Assembly: GCF_014859505.1 (NCBI RefSeq)
Contig: NZ_JACUUD010000012.1
Span: 1 to 46,548 of the forward strand
Source: Halomonas sp.
GTDB lineage: Bacteria > Pseudomonadota > Gammaproteobacteria > Pseudomonadales > Halomonadaceae
DNA length: 46,548 bases
Direction: 5' to 3'
Position numbers and translations under genes: made by a program. Shown piece by piece: positions 16,164 to 24,876 of the stretch. How positions within the stretch are numbered: the stretch's first letter is position 1; each line of letters opens with the position of its first letter. The notes beneath the pieces are model-generated. The model was not told the origin of the DNA. It worked only from the letters and a program-made list of their open reading frames with translations, and ran no database searches.

Positions 16164-17636
16164 ATGAACAAGATCACCAGCATTGCCGGTGTCCGCCGCC
16201 ACTTCCTCAACAACAAGGAGCCGATCTACTTCATCTCGGCCACCAACTTCAACCTGCTCGGCATCGGCGACTGGGTGGGCAACTTCCGCCATATCAACTA
16301 CATCGATTGTTTCGACGGCCAGCAGCGCAACGTCTTCGTGCCCAAGGAGAAGTTTTCCCGGGACTTCGAGAGCATCGAGGACATCAACAACTACCTCCTG
16401 GAGCACAAGGAGGTGATCGACTTCATCCAGTCGCGGGCTGACGGTGACAATGCGGGCACGGCGGCCTTCCTGATGTTCGACGAGCACACCGAGGAGGTGT
16501 GCGAGCAACTGGGGCTCAAGGTGGCCTTCCCGCCGGCGACGCTGCGTCAGAGGATGGATAACAAGATCGAGACGGTGCGCATCGGCAACAAGGCCGGCGT
16601 GCCCAGCGTGCCCAACGTGCTGGCCAGGGTTGGCAGTTACAAGGAGCTCTGCGAGGTGAGTCAGGAGCTCGGCCCCGACCTGGTGGTGCAGACCGCCTTC
16701 GGCGATTCCGGCCACACCACCTTCTTCATCGCCAGCGAGGACGACTACTACAAGCACGCCGAGGAGATCGAGGCCGAGGCCGAGGTCAAGATCATGAAGC
16801 GCATCAACTGCCGCGGCTCGGCCATCGAGGCCTGTGCCACCCGCTGCGGCACCGTGGTGGGACCGCTGATGACCGAGCTGGTCGGCTTCAAGACCCTGAC
16901 CCCCTACAAGGGCGGCTGGTGCGGCAACGAGATGTTCGCCGGCGCCTTCACCCAGGAGATTCGCGACAAGGCGCGGGAGTACACCTTCAAGTTCGGCGAG
17001 GCGCTGCGCGAGGAGGGTTATCGCGGCTACTTCGAACTCGACTTCCTGATCGACATGGACAACGGCGAGGTCTACCTGGGCGAGCTCAACCCCCGGGTCA
17101 CCGGGGCCAGCTCGCTGACCAACGTGGCGGCCTTCGCCCACTCCGATATTCCGCTGTTCCTTTTCCACCTGCTGGAGTTCTCCGATGTCGACTTCGATCT
17201 CGACATCAACGAGATCAACGAGCGCTGGGCCCACCCCGAGAGCGTCGACAGCTGGAGCCAATTGGTGATCAAGCACACCGACGAGAGCGTCGATCTGCTG
17301 ACCGGCGCCCCGCGCACCGGGGTGTGGAAGATGGCAGGCGATGGCAGTATCGCCTACGACCACTACAGCTATCACCCCCACGCCGCCGAGAACGAGCAGG
17401 AGGGCTTCTTCCTGCGTATCAGCGGCGCCGGCGACTTCCGCTACGAGGGGGCCGATCTGGGCATTCTGATCACCCGCGGGCGGCTGATGGACGACGACTT
17501 CCAGCTCAACGAGCGGGCGAAGGCCTGGATCGACGGCATCCGCGGCCAGTACGCGGGGCAGTCGCTGCAGGATCCCGTGGTGGAACAGGTCGCCGTCAGC
17601 CATGCCGTGGGCGGCGGCAACTTCAAGATCCTGTGA
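16164..17636 (+). CDS. ATP-grasp ligase (biotin-carboxylase-like), unknown substrate
   Basis: A 490-residue ATP-grasp protein. The ATP-grasp core is recognisable in DLVVQTAFGDSGHTTFF, the catalytic strand FELDFLIDMDNGEVYLGELNPR and the acidic/Asn metal ligands within it. Such enzymes join a carboxylate to an amine or thiol through an acyl-phosphate. No biotin carrier domain or partner is present, so true biotin carboxylation is unlikely. GGAG at 16152-16155 supports the start at 16164. An in-frame ATG at 16032 also has a strong site (taaggag) and would add 44 basic, low-complexity residues. Its setting between an amidase, a C45 hydrolase and a decarboxylase points to an amino acid or amine amide. 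Confidence 0.8.
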   Translation: MNKITSIAGVRRHFLNNKEPIYFISATNFNLLGIGDWVGNFRHINYIDCFDGQQRNVFVPKEKFSRDFESIEDINNYLLEHKEVIDFIQSRADGDNAGTAAFLMFDEHTEEVCEQLGLKVAFPPATLRQRMDNKIETVRIGNKAGVPSVPNVLARVGSYKELCEVSQELGPDLVVQTAFGDSGHTTFFIASEDDYYKHAEEIEAEAEVKIMKRINCRGSAIEACATRCGTVVGPLMTELVGFKTLTPYKGGWCGNEMFAGAFTQEIRDKAREYTFKFGEALREEGYRGYFELDFLIDMDNGEVYLGELNPRVTGASSLTNVAAFAHSDIPLFLFHLLEFSDVDFDLDINEINERWAHPESVDSWSQLVIKHTDESVDLLTGAPRTGVWKMAGDGSIAYDHYSYHPHAAENEQEGFFLRISGAGDFRYEGADLGILITRGRLMDDDFQLNERAKAWIDGIRGQYAGQSLQDPVVEQVAVSHAVGGGNFKIL

Positions 17637-17683
17637 AGGGGGAGGGGGCCGCTTCCGTTCCCCAGGGGGCGGCGCCTATCAAA

Positions 17684-18685
17684 ATGGACGACAAGACGCT
17701 GGTCTTTCGCACCCTGCACGAGGCGACGCCGGGCCCCAAGTGGCGGTCGATCTTCGATGCGCACTGGTCTGCCTACGAGGCTTGGTACCTGGCCGAGGGG
17801 GAGCGCGAGCGACCGGGGTATCTGGCCTGTCTCAATGCCCTGCGTCGGCACATGCCGGAGCTGCTGCCTACCTATCTTGCGCTGTGCGAGCTGGCCGGCG
17901 GCGGTGACCTGGCCTCCCGCTTCCTGAGCCTCTATCAACCGCCGCCCTATATCACCGGCTGCTCCCAGGCGGTGCTGGCCCGCCCCGGCACCACCCTGCT
18001 GGCCCGCAACTACGACTACCCGCCGGAGCTCTGCGAAGGGTCGATCCTCTATACCCGCTGGAACGGTCGTGGCGTGATTGCCATGTCCGACTGCCTGTGG
18101 GGGGTGCTCGACGGCATGAACGACCGCGGGCTTGCCGTGTCGCTGGCCTTCGGCGGGCGCAAGGCGGTGGGTGACGGCTTCGGCGCGCCGGTGATCCTGC
18201 GCTACCTGCTGGAGTTCTGCGACAGCGTGCCCGAGGCCGCCGAGGTGCTGGCGCGCGTGCCGACCCATATGGCCTACAACATCACCGTGGCCGATGCTGC
18301 CGGTCGCTACGTGACGGCGATGATCGGGCCGGACCGCCAGGCCAGCATTCGCCGGGTACCGGTGGCCACCAACCACCAGAAACGCATCGAGTGGTACGCC
18401 CATGCGCTGGCCTCCGAGACGCTGATCCGTGAACGCCAGCTCTCCATCCTGGTGGACGACGAGGCCACCAGTGAGGCGCGTCTGGAGGCGGCATTCTTGG
18501 CGCCGCCACTGTTCCGTCATGACTATCGCCACGGCCTGGGCACCATCTATTCGGCCTTCTATCGTCCCGGGGAGGGTAGCGTGCGCTACCACTGGCCAGG
18601 CCTCGATCTGGACCTGAGCTTCGACCACTTTCCCGAAGAGCTGATCACCGTGCGCTATGGCGTGCTGGAAAGGTTCGGCAGCTGA
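17684..18685 (+). CDS. C45-family Ntn-hydrolase (acyltransferase/amidase-like)
   Basis: A 333-residue protein of the C45 (acyl-CoA:6-aminopenicillanate acyltransferase, Tan/carcinine hydrolase) type. The expected autocleavage pair is G92-C93 in YITGCSQAVL, which would free C93 as the N-terminal nucleophile. The following LLARNYDYPPEL and GVLDGMNDRGLAVSLAFGG are family hallmarks. Members cleave or transfer acyl groups on amines. It lies 47 bp after the ATP-grasp gene, so the pair may make and break the same kind of amide bond. The start at 17684 fits family length; its ribosome site is weak (gggggc). Confidence 0.8.
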   Translation: MDDKTLVFRTLHEATPGPKWRSIFDAHWSAYEAWYLAEGERERPGYLACLNALRRHMPELLPTYLALCELAGGGDLASRFLSLYQPPPYITGCSQAVLARPGTTLLARNYDYPPELCEGSILYTRWNGRGVIAMSDCLWGVLDGMNDRGLAVSLAFGGRKAVGDGFGAPVILRYLLEFCDSVPEAAEVLARVPTHMAYNITVADAAGRYVTAMIGPDRQASIRRVPVATNHQKRIEWYAHALASETLIRERQLSILVDDEATSEARLEAAFLAPPLFRHDYRHGLGTIYSAFYRPGEGSVRYHWPGLDLDLSFDHFPEELITVRYGVLERFGS

Positions 18686-18725
18686 TCGATATCGACAACG
18701 ACAATCACCAGAGAAGGGTGTCGCC

Positions 18726-21509
18726 ATGCAAGAGACCAGCCAATCAGAAACGCCCTATACCGCGCTGGGCTTCTACCACAAGATCTCCCAGCTGCGTGCC
18801 GATACCTGGAACGCCCTCAAGCGCGACCTGGGCCAGCTGGTGCGTCTGACCGACGACGCTCGGGTCAGAAACCTGGTGAAGTCGATCGACGTCAAGCTGA
18901 CGCGGCTCGAGATCATCGAGGACTACCATGCCTTTCCCTCCAAGGAGGATTTCCGCCATCTCTGGTCGTTGTTCGATCGTGAGGAGTACGGGCTGCTGGA
19001 GAAGGTGGTCAAGCGCCTGGTGCGGGCGCTGATCAGCGAGTCATACCGCCGGCGCCATGTCGATCTCAGCGAGACCGACGCCGATGCCGAGGACATGGAG
19101 ACCCTGGATGCCCTGGCCCAGCTGCGTCGCGGTCACCCGGCCTCCAACAGCGCGGCCCAGCCCTACTTCGAACTGCTGATCGTCGACAACCTCTCTGCCC
19201 CGGAAGAGGAAGTGGTGCGCGAGGCCTTCCACAACATGCGCCGCCCGGAGGACCGCTTCGTCTATGACGTGGTGACGGTGAGAAGCTTCGAGGATGCACT
19301 CATCGCCGTGCTGGTCAACCCCAACATCCAGGCCTGCCTGATCCGCTACGAGTTCCCCTACAAGTCGAAGTACAACCTCAGCGCCCTTCGCAACTACCTC
19401 GAGGGGATCTCCGAGCAGTCCCTCGAGCACCAGTCCGAGGCCGAGCGCAGCATCCTGCTGAGCAGCATGATTCACGAGCTGCGTCCCGAGATCGACCAGT
19501 TCCTGGTCACCAGCGGCGACGTGGAGGCCACGGCGAGTCGCGATATCCGTCACTTCAACCGCATTTTCTACCGCGAGACGGACTATATCGAGCAGCACCA
19601 CACCATCCTGAGGGCCATCGACAACCGCTACCGCACCCCCTTCTTCGATGCCCTGCGCGAGTACAGCAAGAAGCCCACCGGGGTCTTCCATGCCATGCCC
19701 ATCTCGCGGGGCAAGTCGATCACCCGCTCCCACTGGGCCGGGCAGATGATCGACTTCTACGGCATCAATATCTTCCTCGCCGAGACCTCGGCCACCTCCG
19801 GCGGCCTGGATTCGCTGCTGCAGCCCTATGGGCCGATCAAGAAGGCCCAGGAGTACGCCGCCCGGGCCTTCGGCGCGCGGCAGAGCTTCTTCGTTACCAA
19901 CGGCACCTCCACCGCCAACAAGATCGTGGTGCAGGCACTGGTCAAGCCCCGAGACATCGTGCTGATCGACCGCGACTGCCACAAGTCGCATCACTACGGC
20001 ATGGTGCTGGCCGGGGCCCACGTCAGCTACCTGGACTCCTATCCGCTGCACGACTACTCCATGTATGGCGCGGTGCCGCTCAAGGAGATCAAGAAGACGC
20101 TGCTCGAGTACAAGCGTTCTGGCCAGCTGCACAAGGTCAAGATGCTGCTGTTGACCAACTGCACCTTCGACGGCGTGGTCTACAACGTGCGCCGGGTGAT
20201 GGAGGAGTGCCTGGCGATCAAGCCCGACCTGGTGTTCCTGTGGGACGAGGCGTGGTTCGCCTTCGCCGGCTTCAACCCCACCTACCGGCCACGCACCGCC
20301 ATGCACGCCGCCCGCACCCTGCGCGACCGCTATCGCAGCGAGGCCTACCAGGAGGAGTACGCGGCCTGGAAGGCGGAGTTCGATCAGCTCGACCCGGACG
20401 ACGACGCCACCTGGCTCGACCGCCCGCTGATGCCGGATCCTGATCAGGTGCGCATCCGTGCCTATGCCACCCACTCCACCCACAAGACCCTGACCTCGCT
20501 GCGCCAGGGGTCGATGATCCATGTCTGGGACCAGGATTTTCGTCAGAAGGCCGAGGCGCCGTTCCACGAGGCCTACATGACCCATACCTCGACCTCGCCC
20601 AACTACCAGATCATCGCCTCGCTGGACGTGGGTCGCATGCAGGCCGAGATGGAGGGCTTCGAGCTGGTGCACGCCCAGGTGGAGGCGGCACTGTCGCTGC
20701 GCGAGCAGCTCTATACCCATCCGCTGTTGCAGAAATACTTCCGGGTGCTGATCAACAAGGACATGGTGCCGCTGGAGTACCGTCAATCCGGGGTCGACAC
20801 CTTCTACGACCCGGTTACCGGCTGGAACAAGATGGAGGAGGCCTGGGCCAACGACGAGTTCGTCGTCGACCCCAGCCGCATCACCATCGCCATCGGCACC
20901 ACCGGGATCGACGGGGATACGTTCAAGAACGAATTCCTGATGAACAAGTACGGCATCCAGATCAACAAGACATCGCGCAACACCGTGCTGTTCATGACCA
21001 ATATCGGTACCACCCGGGGCTCCATCGCCTACCTGCTCGACGTACTGATCAAGCTGGCCAAGGAGTTCGAGGCCCGCTGGGATGAGAGCAGCCGGCCGGA
21101 GCGCAAGATCATCGAGAATCGGGTCCACTCGCTGACCCAGGAGCTGCCGCCGCTGCCGGACTTCAGCCGCTTCCACGCGGCCTTCCGTCCCGACCCCGAC
21201 GGCAATACCCCCGAAGGCGATATCCGCTGCGCCTATTTCCTGGCCTATGACGAGGTGAACACCGAGTACCTGCGCTTCGACAACGGTGAGCTGCAGGCCG
21301 AGATGCGCGCGGGTCGAGACGTGGTCTCGGCGAGTTTCGTGATCCCCTACCCGCCGGGCTTCCCGGTACTGGTCCCGGGCCAGGTGGTCAGCGATGAGAT
21401 CCTCCACTTCCTGCAGGCTCTGGACGTCACCGAGATCCACGGCTATCGCCCGGAACTGGGTCTGCTGGTGTTCACCGAGGCGGCGCTGATCGATCCCGAG
21501 GCGGGCTGA
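18726..21509 (+). CDS. Orn/Lys/Arg decarboxylase-family PLP enzyme, long form
   Basis: A 927-residue fold-type I decarboxylase. The PLP lysine is K587 in ATHSTHKTLTSLRQGS, with D508 (FLWDEAW) contacting the cofactor and the DCHKSHHYG stretch stacking on it. The N-terminal 300 residues include a helical extension followed by a receiver-like wing domain. The protein is clearly longer than the usual 715-780 residues. It should remove CO2 from a basic amino acid to give a diamine or agmatine, but the substrate (ornithine, lysine, arginine or diaminobutyrate) cannot be read from sequence. agaagg upstream fits the start. It closes the amide/amine cassette before doeC. Confidence 0.87.
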   Translation: MQETSQSETPYTALGFYHKISQLRADTWNALKRDLGQLVRLTDDARVRNLVKSIDVKLTRLEIIEDYHAFPSKEDFRHLWSLFDREEYGLLEKVVKRLVRALISESYRRRHVDLSETDADAEDMETLDALAQLRRGHPASNSAAQPYFELLIVDNLSAPEEEVVREAFHNMRRPEDRFVYDVVTVRSFEDALIAVLVNPNIQACLIRYEFPYKSKYNLSALRNYLEGISEQSLEHQSEAERSILLSSMIHELRPEIDQFLVTSGDVEATASRDIRHFNRIFYRETDYIEQHHTILRAIDNRYRTPFFDALREYSKKPTGVFHAMPISRGKSITRSHWAGQMIDFYGINIFLAETSATSGGLDSLLQPYGPIKKAQEYAARAFGARQSFFVTNGTSTANKIVVQALVKPRDIVLIDRDCHKSHHYGMVLAGAHVSYLDSYPLHDYSMYGAVPLKEIKKTLLEYKRSGQLHKVKMLLLTNCTFDGVVYNVRRVMEECLAIKPDLVFLWDEAWFAFAGFNPTYRPRTAMHAARTLRDRYRSEAYQEEYAAWKAEFDQLDPDDDATWLDRPLMPDPDQVRIRAYATHSTHKTLTSLRQGSMIHVWDQDFRQKAEAPFHEAYMTHTSTSPNYQIIASLDVGRMQAEMEGFELVHAQVEAALSLREQLYTHPLLQKYFRVLINKDMVPLEYRQSGVDTFYDPVTGWNKMEEAWANDEFVVDPSRITIAIGTTGIDGDTFKNEFLMNKYGIQINKTSRNTVLFMTNIGTTRGSIAYLLDVLIKLAKEFEARWDESSRPERKIIENRVHSLTQELPPLPDFSRFHAAFRPDPDGNTPEGDIRCAYFLAYDEVNTEYLRFDNGELQAEMRAGRDVVSASFVIPYPPGFPVLVPGQVVSDEILHFLQALDVTEIHGYRPELGLLVFTEAALIDPEAG

Positions 21510-21728
21510 CGCTCCGCCCCCCCCCCTTCGGCAGAAAAACCTCCTGTCAGGCGTGGGCGGACAAAAAAAAGCGCATCTTCCCCGCCGTCCAACGAAAAGT
21601 CCCCCCCGCCCATCTCCCTTACCATGAACTCATCGAGCCGCACCGAGGGAGTTCCTCCGGCGGCTCGCCCGTTTTTTCAACACCGGTCCACAACGTCAAT
21701 CCGGCCGGTGTGTCAGGGGAGGTGCCGC
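21510..21728. other. Intergenic region before doeC, with C10 tract
   Basis: A run of ten C residues lies at 21517-21526, just after the decarboxylase stop, and an A8 run occurs about 40 bp later. No convincing hairpin terminator is seen. An in-phase frame begins at 21624 but has no family similarity, and the doeC ribosome site (ggggagg, 21716-21722) decides the start at 21729. Confidence 0.5.
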
Positions 21729-23228
21729 ATGAACATGAAGCTGTCCAGGACGCTGTCCACCATGCTCGACGATCCGCGTCTGTTTCGTCAGCACGCCTAC
21801 GTCAACGGCCAGTGGACCCACGGCGAGGGGGGCCGCGAGGAGGCCGTGTTCGATCCGGCCACCGGCGAGGCGCTGGGCTATATCCCCTGGCTGGAACCGC
21901 ACCAGATCCGCGCTGCCGTGGATGCCGCCGAGGCCGCCTTCGTGCACTGGCGCGCACTGCGCGCCGACGAGCGCTGCGAGCGCCTGCTGGCCTGGTACGA
22001 CCTGCTCCTGGCCAACCGCGAGGACCTGGCCACCATCATGACCCTGGAGCAGGGCAAGCCGCTGCCGGACGCCCGCGGCGAGGTGGAGTACGGGGCCAGC
22101 TTCGTGCGCTGGTTCGCCGAGGAGGGCAAGCGCACCTTCGGCGAGACCATCCCCAGCCACATCCCCAACGCCGCCCTGGGCACCCTCAAGGAGCCGGTGG
22201 GCATCGCCGCGCTGATCACGCCCTGGAACTTCCCGCTGGCGATGATCACCCGCAAGGCCGCCGCCGCGCTCGCCGCCGGCTGCCCGGTGATCGTCAAGCC
22301 CGCCGGTGAAACGCCGTTCTCGGCGCTGGCCCTGGCGGAGCTGGCCGAGCGCGCCGGCATCCCGGCGGGCATCTTCAACGTGGTGCTGGGCGAGCCCGCC
22401 GAGGTGTCGCAGCTGCTGTGCGCCGAGCCGCGCGTCAAGGCGCTCTCCTTCACCGGCTCTACCCGGGTCGGCCGCCTGCTGCTGGCGCAGAGCGCCAATA
22501 CCGTCAAGCGGGTCTCCCTGGAGCTGGGCGGCGACGCTCCCTTCATCGTCGGTCCGGACATGGACCCGAAGGAGGTGGCCTTCGCCGCGGTGGCGGCCAA
22601 GTTCCAGACCTCCGGGCAGGACTGCCTGGCCGCGGACCGCATCCTGGTCCACGAGTCGATCCATGACGAGTTCGTCGAGCACTTCGCCGAGCGCATGGCG
22701 GCGCTCACCGTGGGCAACGGCATGGAGAGCGAGGTCGATCTGGGGCCGCTGATCCACCGCCAGGCGGTGGAGAAGGCCGCCGGCATCGTCGACGACGCCC
22801 TCTCCAAGGGCGCCACCCTGGTGGCCGGCGACCAGAGCCAGGCCCCGGGCGAGAACTTCTTCATGCCGGTGCTGCTGACCGGGCTGACCCGCGACATGCG
22901 CCTGTGGCAGGAGGAGAGCTTCGCCCCCATCGCCGGCGTCATGGCCTATGCCGATGATGACGAGGCCATTGCCCTGGCCAACGACACCCAGTACGGTCTC
23001 GCCGCCTACGTCTACACCCACGATATACGGCGCATCTGGAAGCTGCTGCGGGCGCTCGATTTCGGCATGGTGTCGGTCAACTCGGTGAAGATGACCGGCC
23101 CGCCCGTGCCCTTCGGCGGCGTCAAGCAGTCCGGCCTCGGCCGCGAGGGCGGCAGCACCGGCATCGACGAGTATCTCGAGACCAAGTATTACTGCCTCGG
23201 CGCTTTAGGGTCGGTCTCCGGAAGCTGA
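21729..23228 (+). CDS. doeC: Aldehyde dehydrogenase DoeC (aspartate-semialdehyde dehydrogenase of ectoine breakdown)
   Basis: A 499-residue NAD(P)-dependent aldehyde dehydrogenase close to succinate-semialdehyde dehydrogenases. Motifs include ITPWNFPLAMITRK, the NAD-binding FTGSTRVGRLL, the general base Glu in LELGGDAPFIV, and the nucleophile C299 (TSGQDC). In ectoine degradation DoeC oxidises aspartate semialdehyde, made by DoeD, to aspartate. A doeD gene 72 bp downstream supports this over a GABA role, although sequence alone does not exclude succinate semialdehyde. Confidence 0.85.
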   Translation: MNMKLSRTLSTMLDDPRLFRQHAYVNGQWTHGEGGREEAVFDPATGEALGYIPWLEPHQIRAAVDAAEAAFVHWRALRADERCERLLAWYDLLLANREDLATIMTLEQGKPLPDARGEVEYGASFVRWFAEEGKRTFGETIPSHIPNAALGTLKEPVGIAALITPWNFPLAMITRKAAAALAAGCPVIVKPAGETPFSALALAELAERAGIPAGIFNVVLGEPAEVSQLLCAEPRVKALSFTGSTRVGRLLLAQSANTVKRVSLELGGDAPFIVGPDMDPKEVAFAAVAAKFQTSGQDCLAADRILVHESIHDEFVEHFAERMAALTVGNGMESEVDLGPLIHRQAVEKAAGIVDDALSKGATLVAGDQSQAPGENFFMPVLLTGLTRDMRLWQEESFAPIAGVMAYADDDEAIALANDTQYGLAAYVYTHDIRRIWKLLRALDFGMVSVNSVKMTGPPVPFGGVKQSGLGREGGSTGIDEYLETKYYCLGALGSVSGS

Positions 23229-23254
23229 GCCTTTAATTGAACTTGATGACCATC

Positions 23255-23277
23255 CTCCCCGGCGGGACGCCGGGGAG
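23255..23277. promoter_or_regulatory. Hairpin between doeC and doeD
   Basis: A 9-bp perfect stem (23255-23263 with 23269-23277, loop gggac) lies in the 72-bp gap. No T-run follows. It could reduce read-through or stabilise the doeC message. Confidence 0.5.
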
Positions 23278-23300
23278 CCTGACATGAGCAGAGGAAAGAC

Positions 23301-24719
23301 ATGAGCCAGCAGCACCAGGACCTGATCGACCGCGACCGCAAGGTGACCTTCCACGCCTCCACCCACCTGCGCGATTTCGCCCAGGGCGATGCGCCGGGTC
23401 GCGTGATCACCGGCGGCAAGGGCATCCATATCCTCGACAAGGACGGCCGCGAGTTCATCGATGCCTTCGCCGGCCTCTACTGCGTCAACATCGGCTATGG
23501 TCGCACCGAGGTGGCGGAGGCAATCTACCAGCAGGCCCTGGAGCTTTCCTACTACCACACCTACGTGGGCCACTCCAACGAGCCTCAGATTGCCCTCTCC
23601 GAGAAGATCATCGCGCTCGCCGGCCCCGGCATGTCCAAGGTCTACTACGGCCTGGGCGGCAGCGATGCCAACGAGACCCAGCTCAAGATCGTGCGCTACT
23701 ACAACAACGTGCTGGGTCGCCCGCTGAAGAAGAAGGTGATCTCGCGCATGCGCGGCTACCACGGCTCGGGCCTGGCCACCGGCTCGCTGACCGGCCTCAA
23801 GGCGTTCCACGACCAGTTCGACCTGCCCTTCGAGGGCATCCTGCACACCGAGGCGCCCTACTACTACCACCGCGCCGCCGAGCAGCAGGGCATGACCGAG
23901 CGGGAGTTTTCGCAGTATTGCGCCCAGAAGCTCGAGGCGATGATCCTGGCCGAGGGGCCCGAGACCGTGGCCGCCTTCATCGGCGAGCCGGTGCTCGGCA
24001 CCGGCGGCATCGTGCCGCCGCCCGAGGGCTACTGGGAGGCGATCCAGGCGGTGCTGGCGAAGTACGACGTGCTGCTGATCGCCGACGAGGTGGTGTGCGG
24101 CTTCGGGCGCATCGGCGCCGACTTCGGCAGCCACTTCTACGGCATCAAGCCCGACCTGATCACCGTCGCCAAGGGGCTGACCAGCGCCTACCAGCCGCTC
24201 TCCGGCGTCATCGTCGGCGAGCGCGTCTGGCAGGTCCTGGAGCAGGGCACCGGCCAGTACGGCCCCATCGGCCACGGCTGGACCTACTCCGGCCACGCCC
24301 TGGGCTGTGCCGCGGCGCTGGCCAACCTGGCGATCATCGAGCGCGAAGGGCTCACCGAGAACGCCCGCGACACCGGCGCCTACCTGCAGCAGGCCATGGC
24401 CACCGCCTTCGGCGACCACCCCATCGTCGGCAACGTGCGCGGCGTGGGCATGCTGGCGGCGCTGGAGTTCTCCGTGGACCCCGAGCAACGCAGGCACTTC
24501 GACCCGGCCCTCAAGGTGGGCCCGCGCATCGCCGCCGCGGCCCTCGACGAGAACCTGATCGCCCGCGCCATGCCCCAGGGCGACATCCTGGGCTTCGCAC
24601 CGCCGCTGGTGACCACCCGCGACGAGGTGGACGAGATCGTCGCCCGCGCCCGCCGCGCGGTGGACAAGGTCACCGACGCGCTGGTGTGCGAGGGCGCCGT
24701 CCAGGCCGTGCGCGCCTGA
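23301..24719 (+). CDS. doeD: Diaminobutyrate-2-oxoglutarate aminotransferase DoeD
   Basis: A 472-residue class III aminotransferase. The PLP lysine is K291 (ITVAKGLTSAYQP), the cofactor Asp lies in LLIADEVVCGFGR, and the substrate loop SYYHTYVGHSNEP is typical of omega-aminotransferases. In ectoine degradation DoeD moves the amino group of 2,4-diaminobutyrate to an oxoacid to give aspartate semialdehyde for DoeC. A gaggaaag site precedes the start. Other omega-amine or polyamine substrates are possible given the neighbouring decarboxylase. Confidence 0.87.
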   Translation: MSQQHQDLIDRDRKVTFHASTHLRDFAQGDAPGRVITGGKGIHILDKDGREFIDAFAGLYCVNIGYGRTEVAEAIYQQALELSYYHTYVGHSNEPQIALSEKIIALAGPGMSKVYYGLGGSDANETQLKIVRYYNNVLGRPLKKKVISRMRGYHGSGLATGSLTGLKAFHDQFDLPFEGILHTEAPYYYHRAAEQQGMTEREFSQYCAQKLEAMILAEGPETVAAFIGEPVLGTGGIVPPPEGYWEAIQAVLAKYDVLLIADEVVCGFGRIGADFGSHFYGIKPDLITVAKGLTSAYQPLSGVIVGERVWQVLEQGTGQYGPIGHGWTYSGHALGCAAALANLAIIEREGLTENARDTGAYLQQAMATAFGDHPIVGNVRGVGMLAALEFSVDPEQRRHFDPALKVGPRIAAAALDENLIARAMPQGDILGFAPPLVTTRDEVDEIVARARRAVDKVTDALVCEGAVQAVRA

Positions 24720-24876
24720 TAGAAAACGGCAGTTGCCGACGAGAGTGCCGTGGGGGAAACCCCGCGGCGCTTTCATGTTCACGGGACACGTGCTCGGGGG
24801 CAGGTTCTGCGGGGCTTGAGCCTCGGGGGCATGAGCCCCATGCTCTGCGTTCGATATCCAAGTGAGGAGCGCGACG

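Noticed and set aside
15063-17603. An 846-codon reverse-strand frame opposite the amidase and ATP-grasp genes
   Set aside because: It is the antisense shadow of GC-rich coding sequence; its translation is low-complexity (His, Val, Leu, Gly) without family motifs, while the forward frames have intact catalytic residues.
16164-17636. A true biotin carboxylase subunit of an acyl-CoA carboxylase
   Set aside because: There is no biotin carrier or carboxyltransferase gene nearby, and the neighbours point to amide chemistry.
19041-21440. A 799-codon reverse-strand frame opposite the decarboxylase
   Set aside because: It is fully antisense to a clear PLP decarboxylase and its composition is that of a codon-bias shadow.
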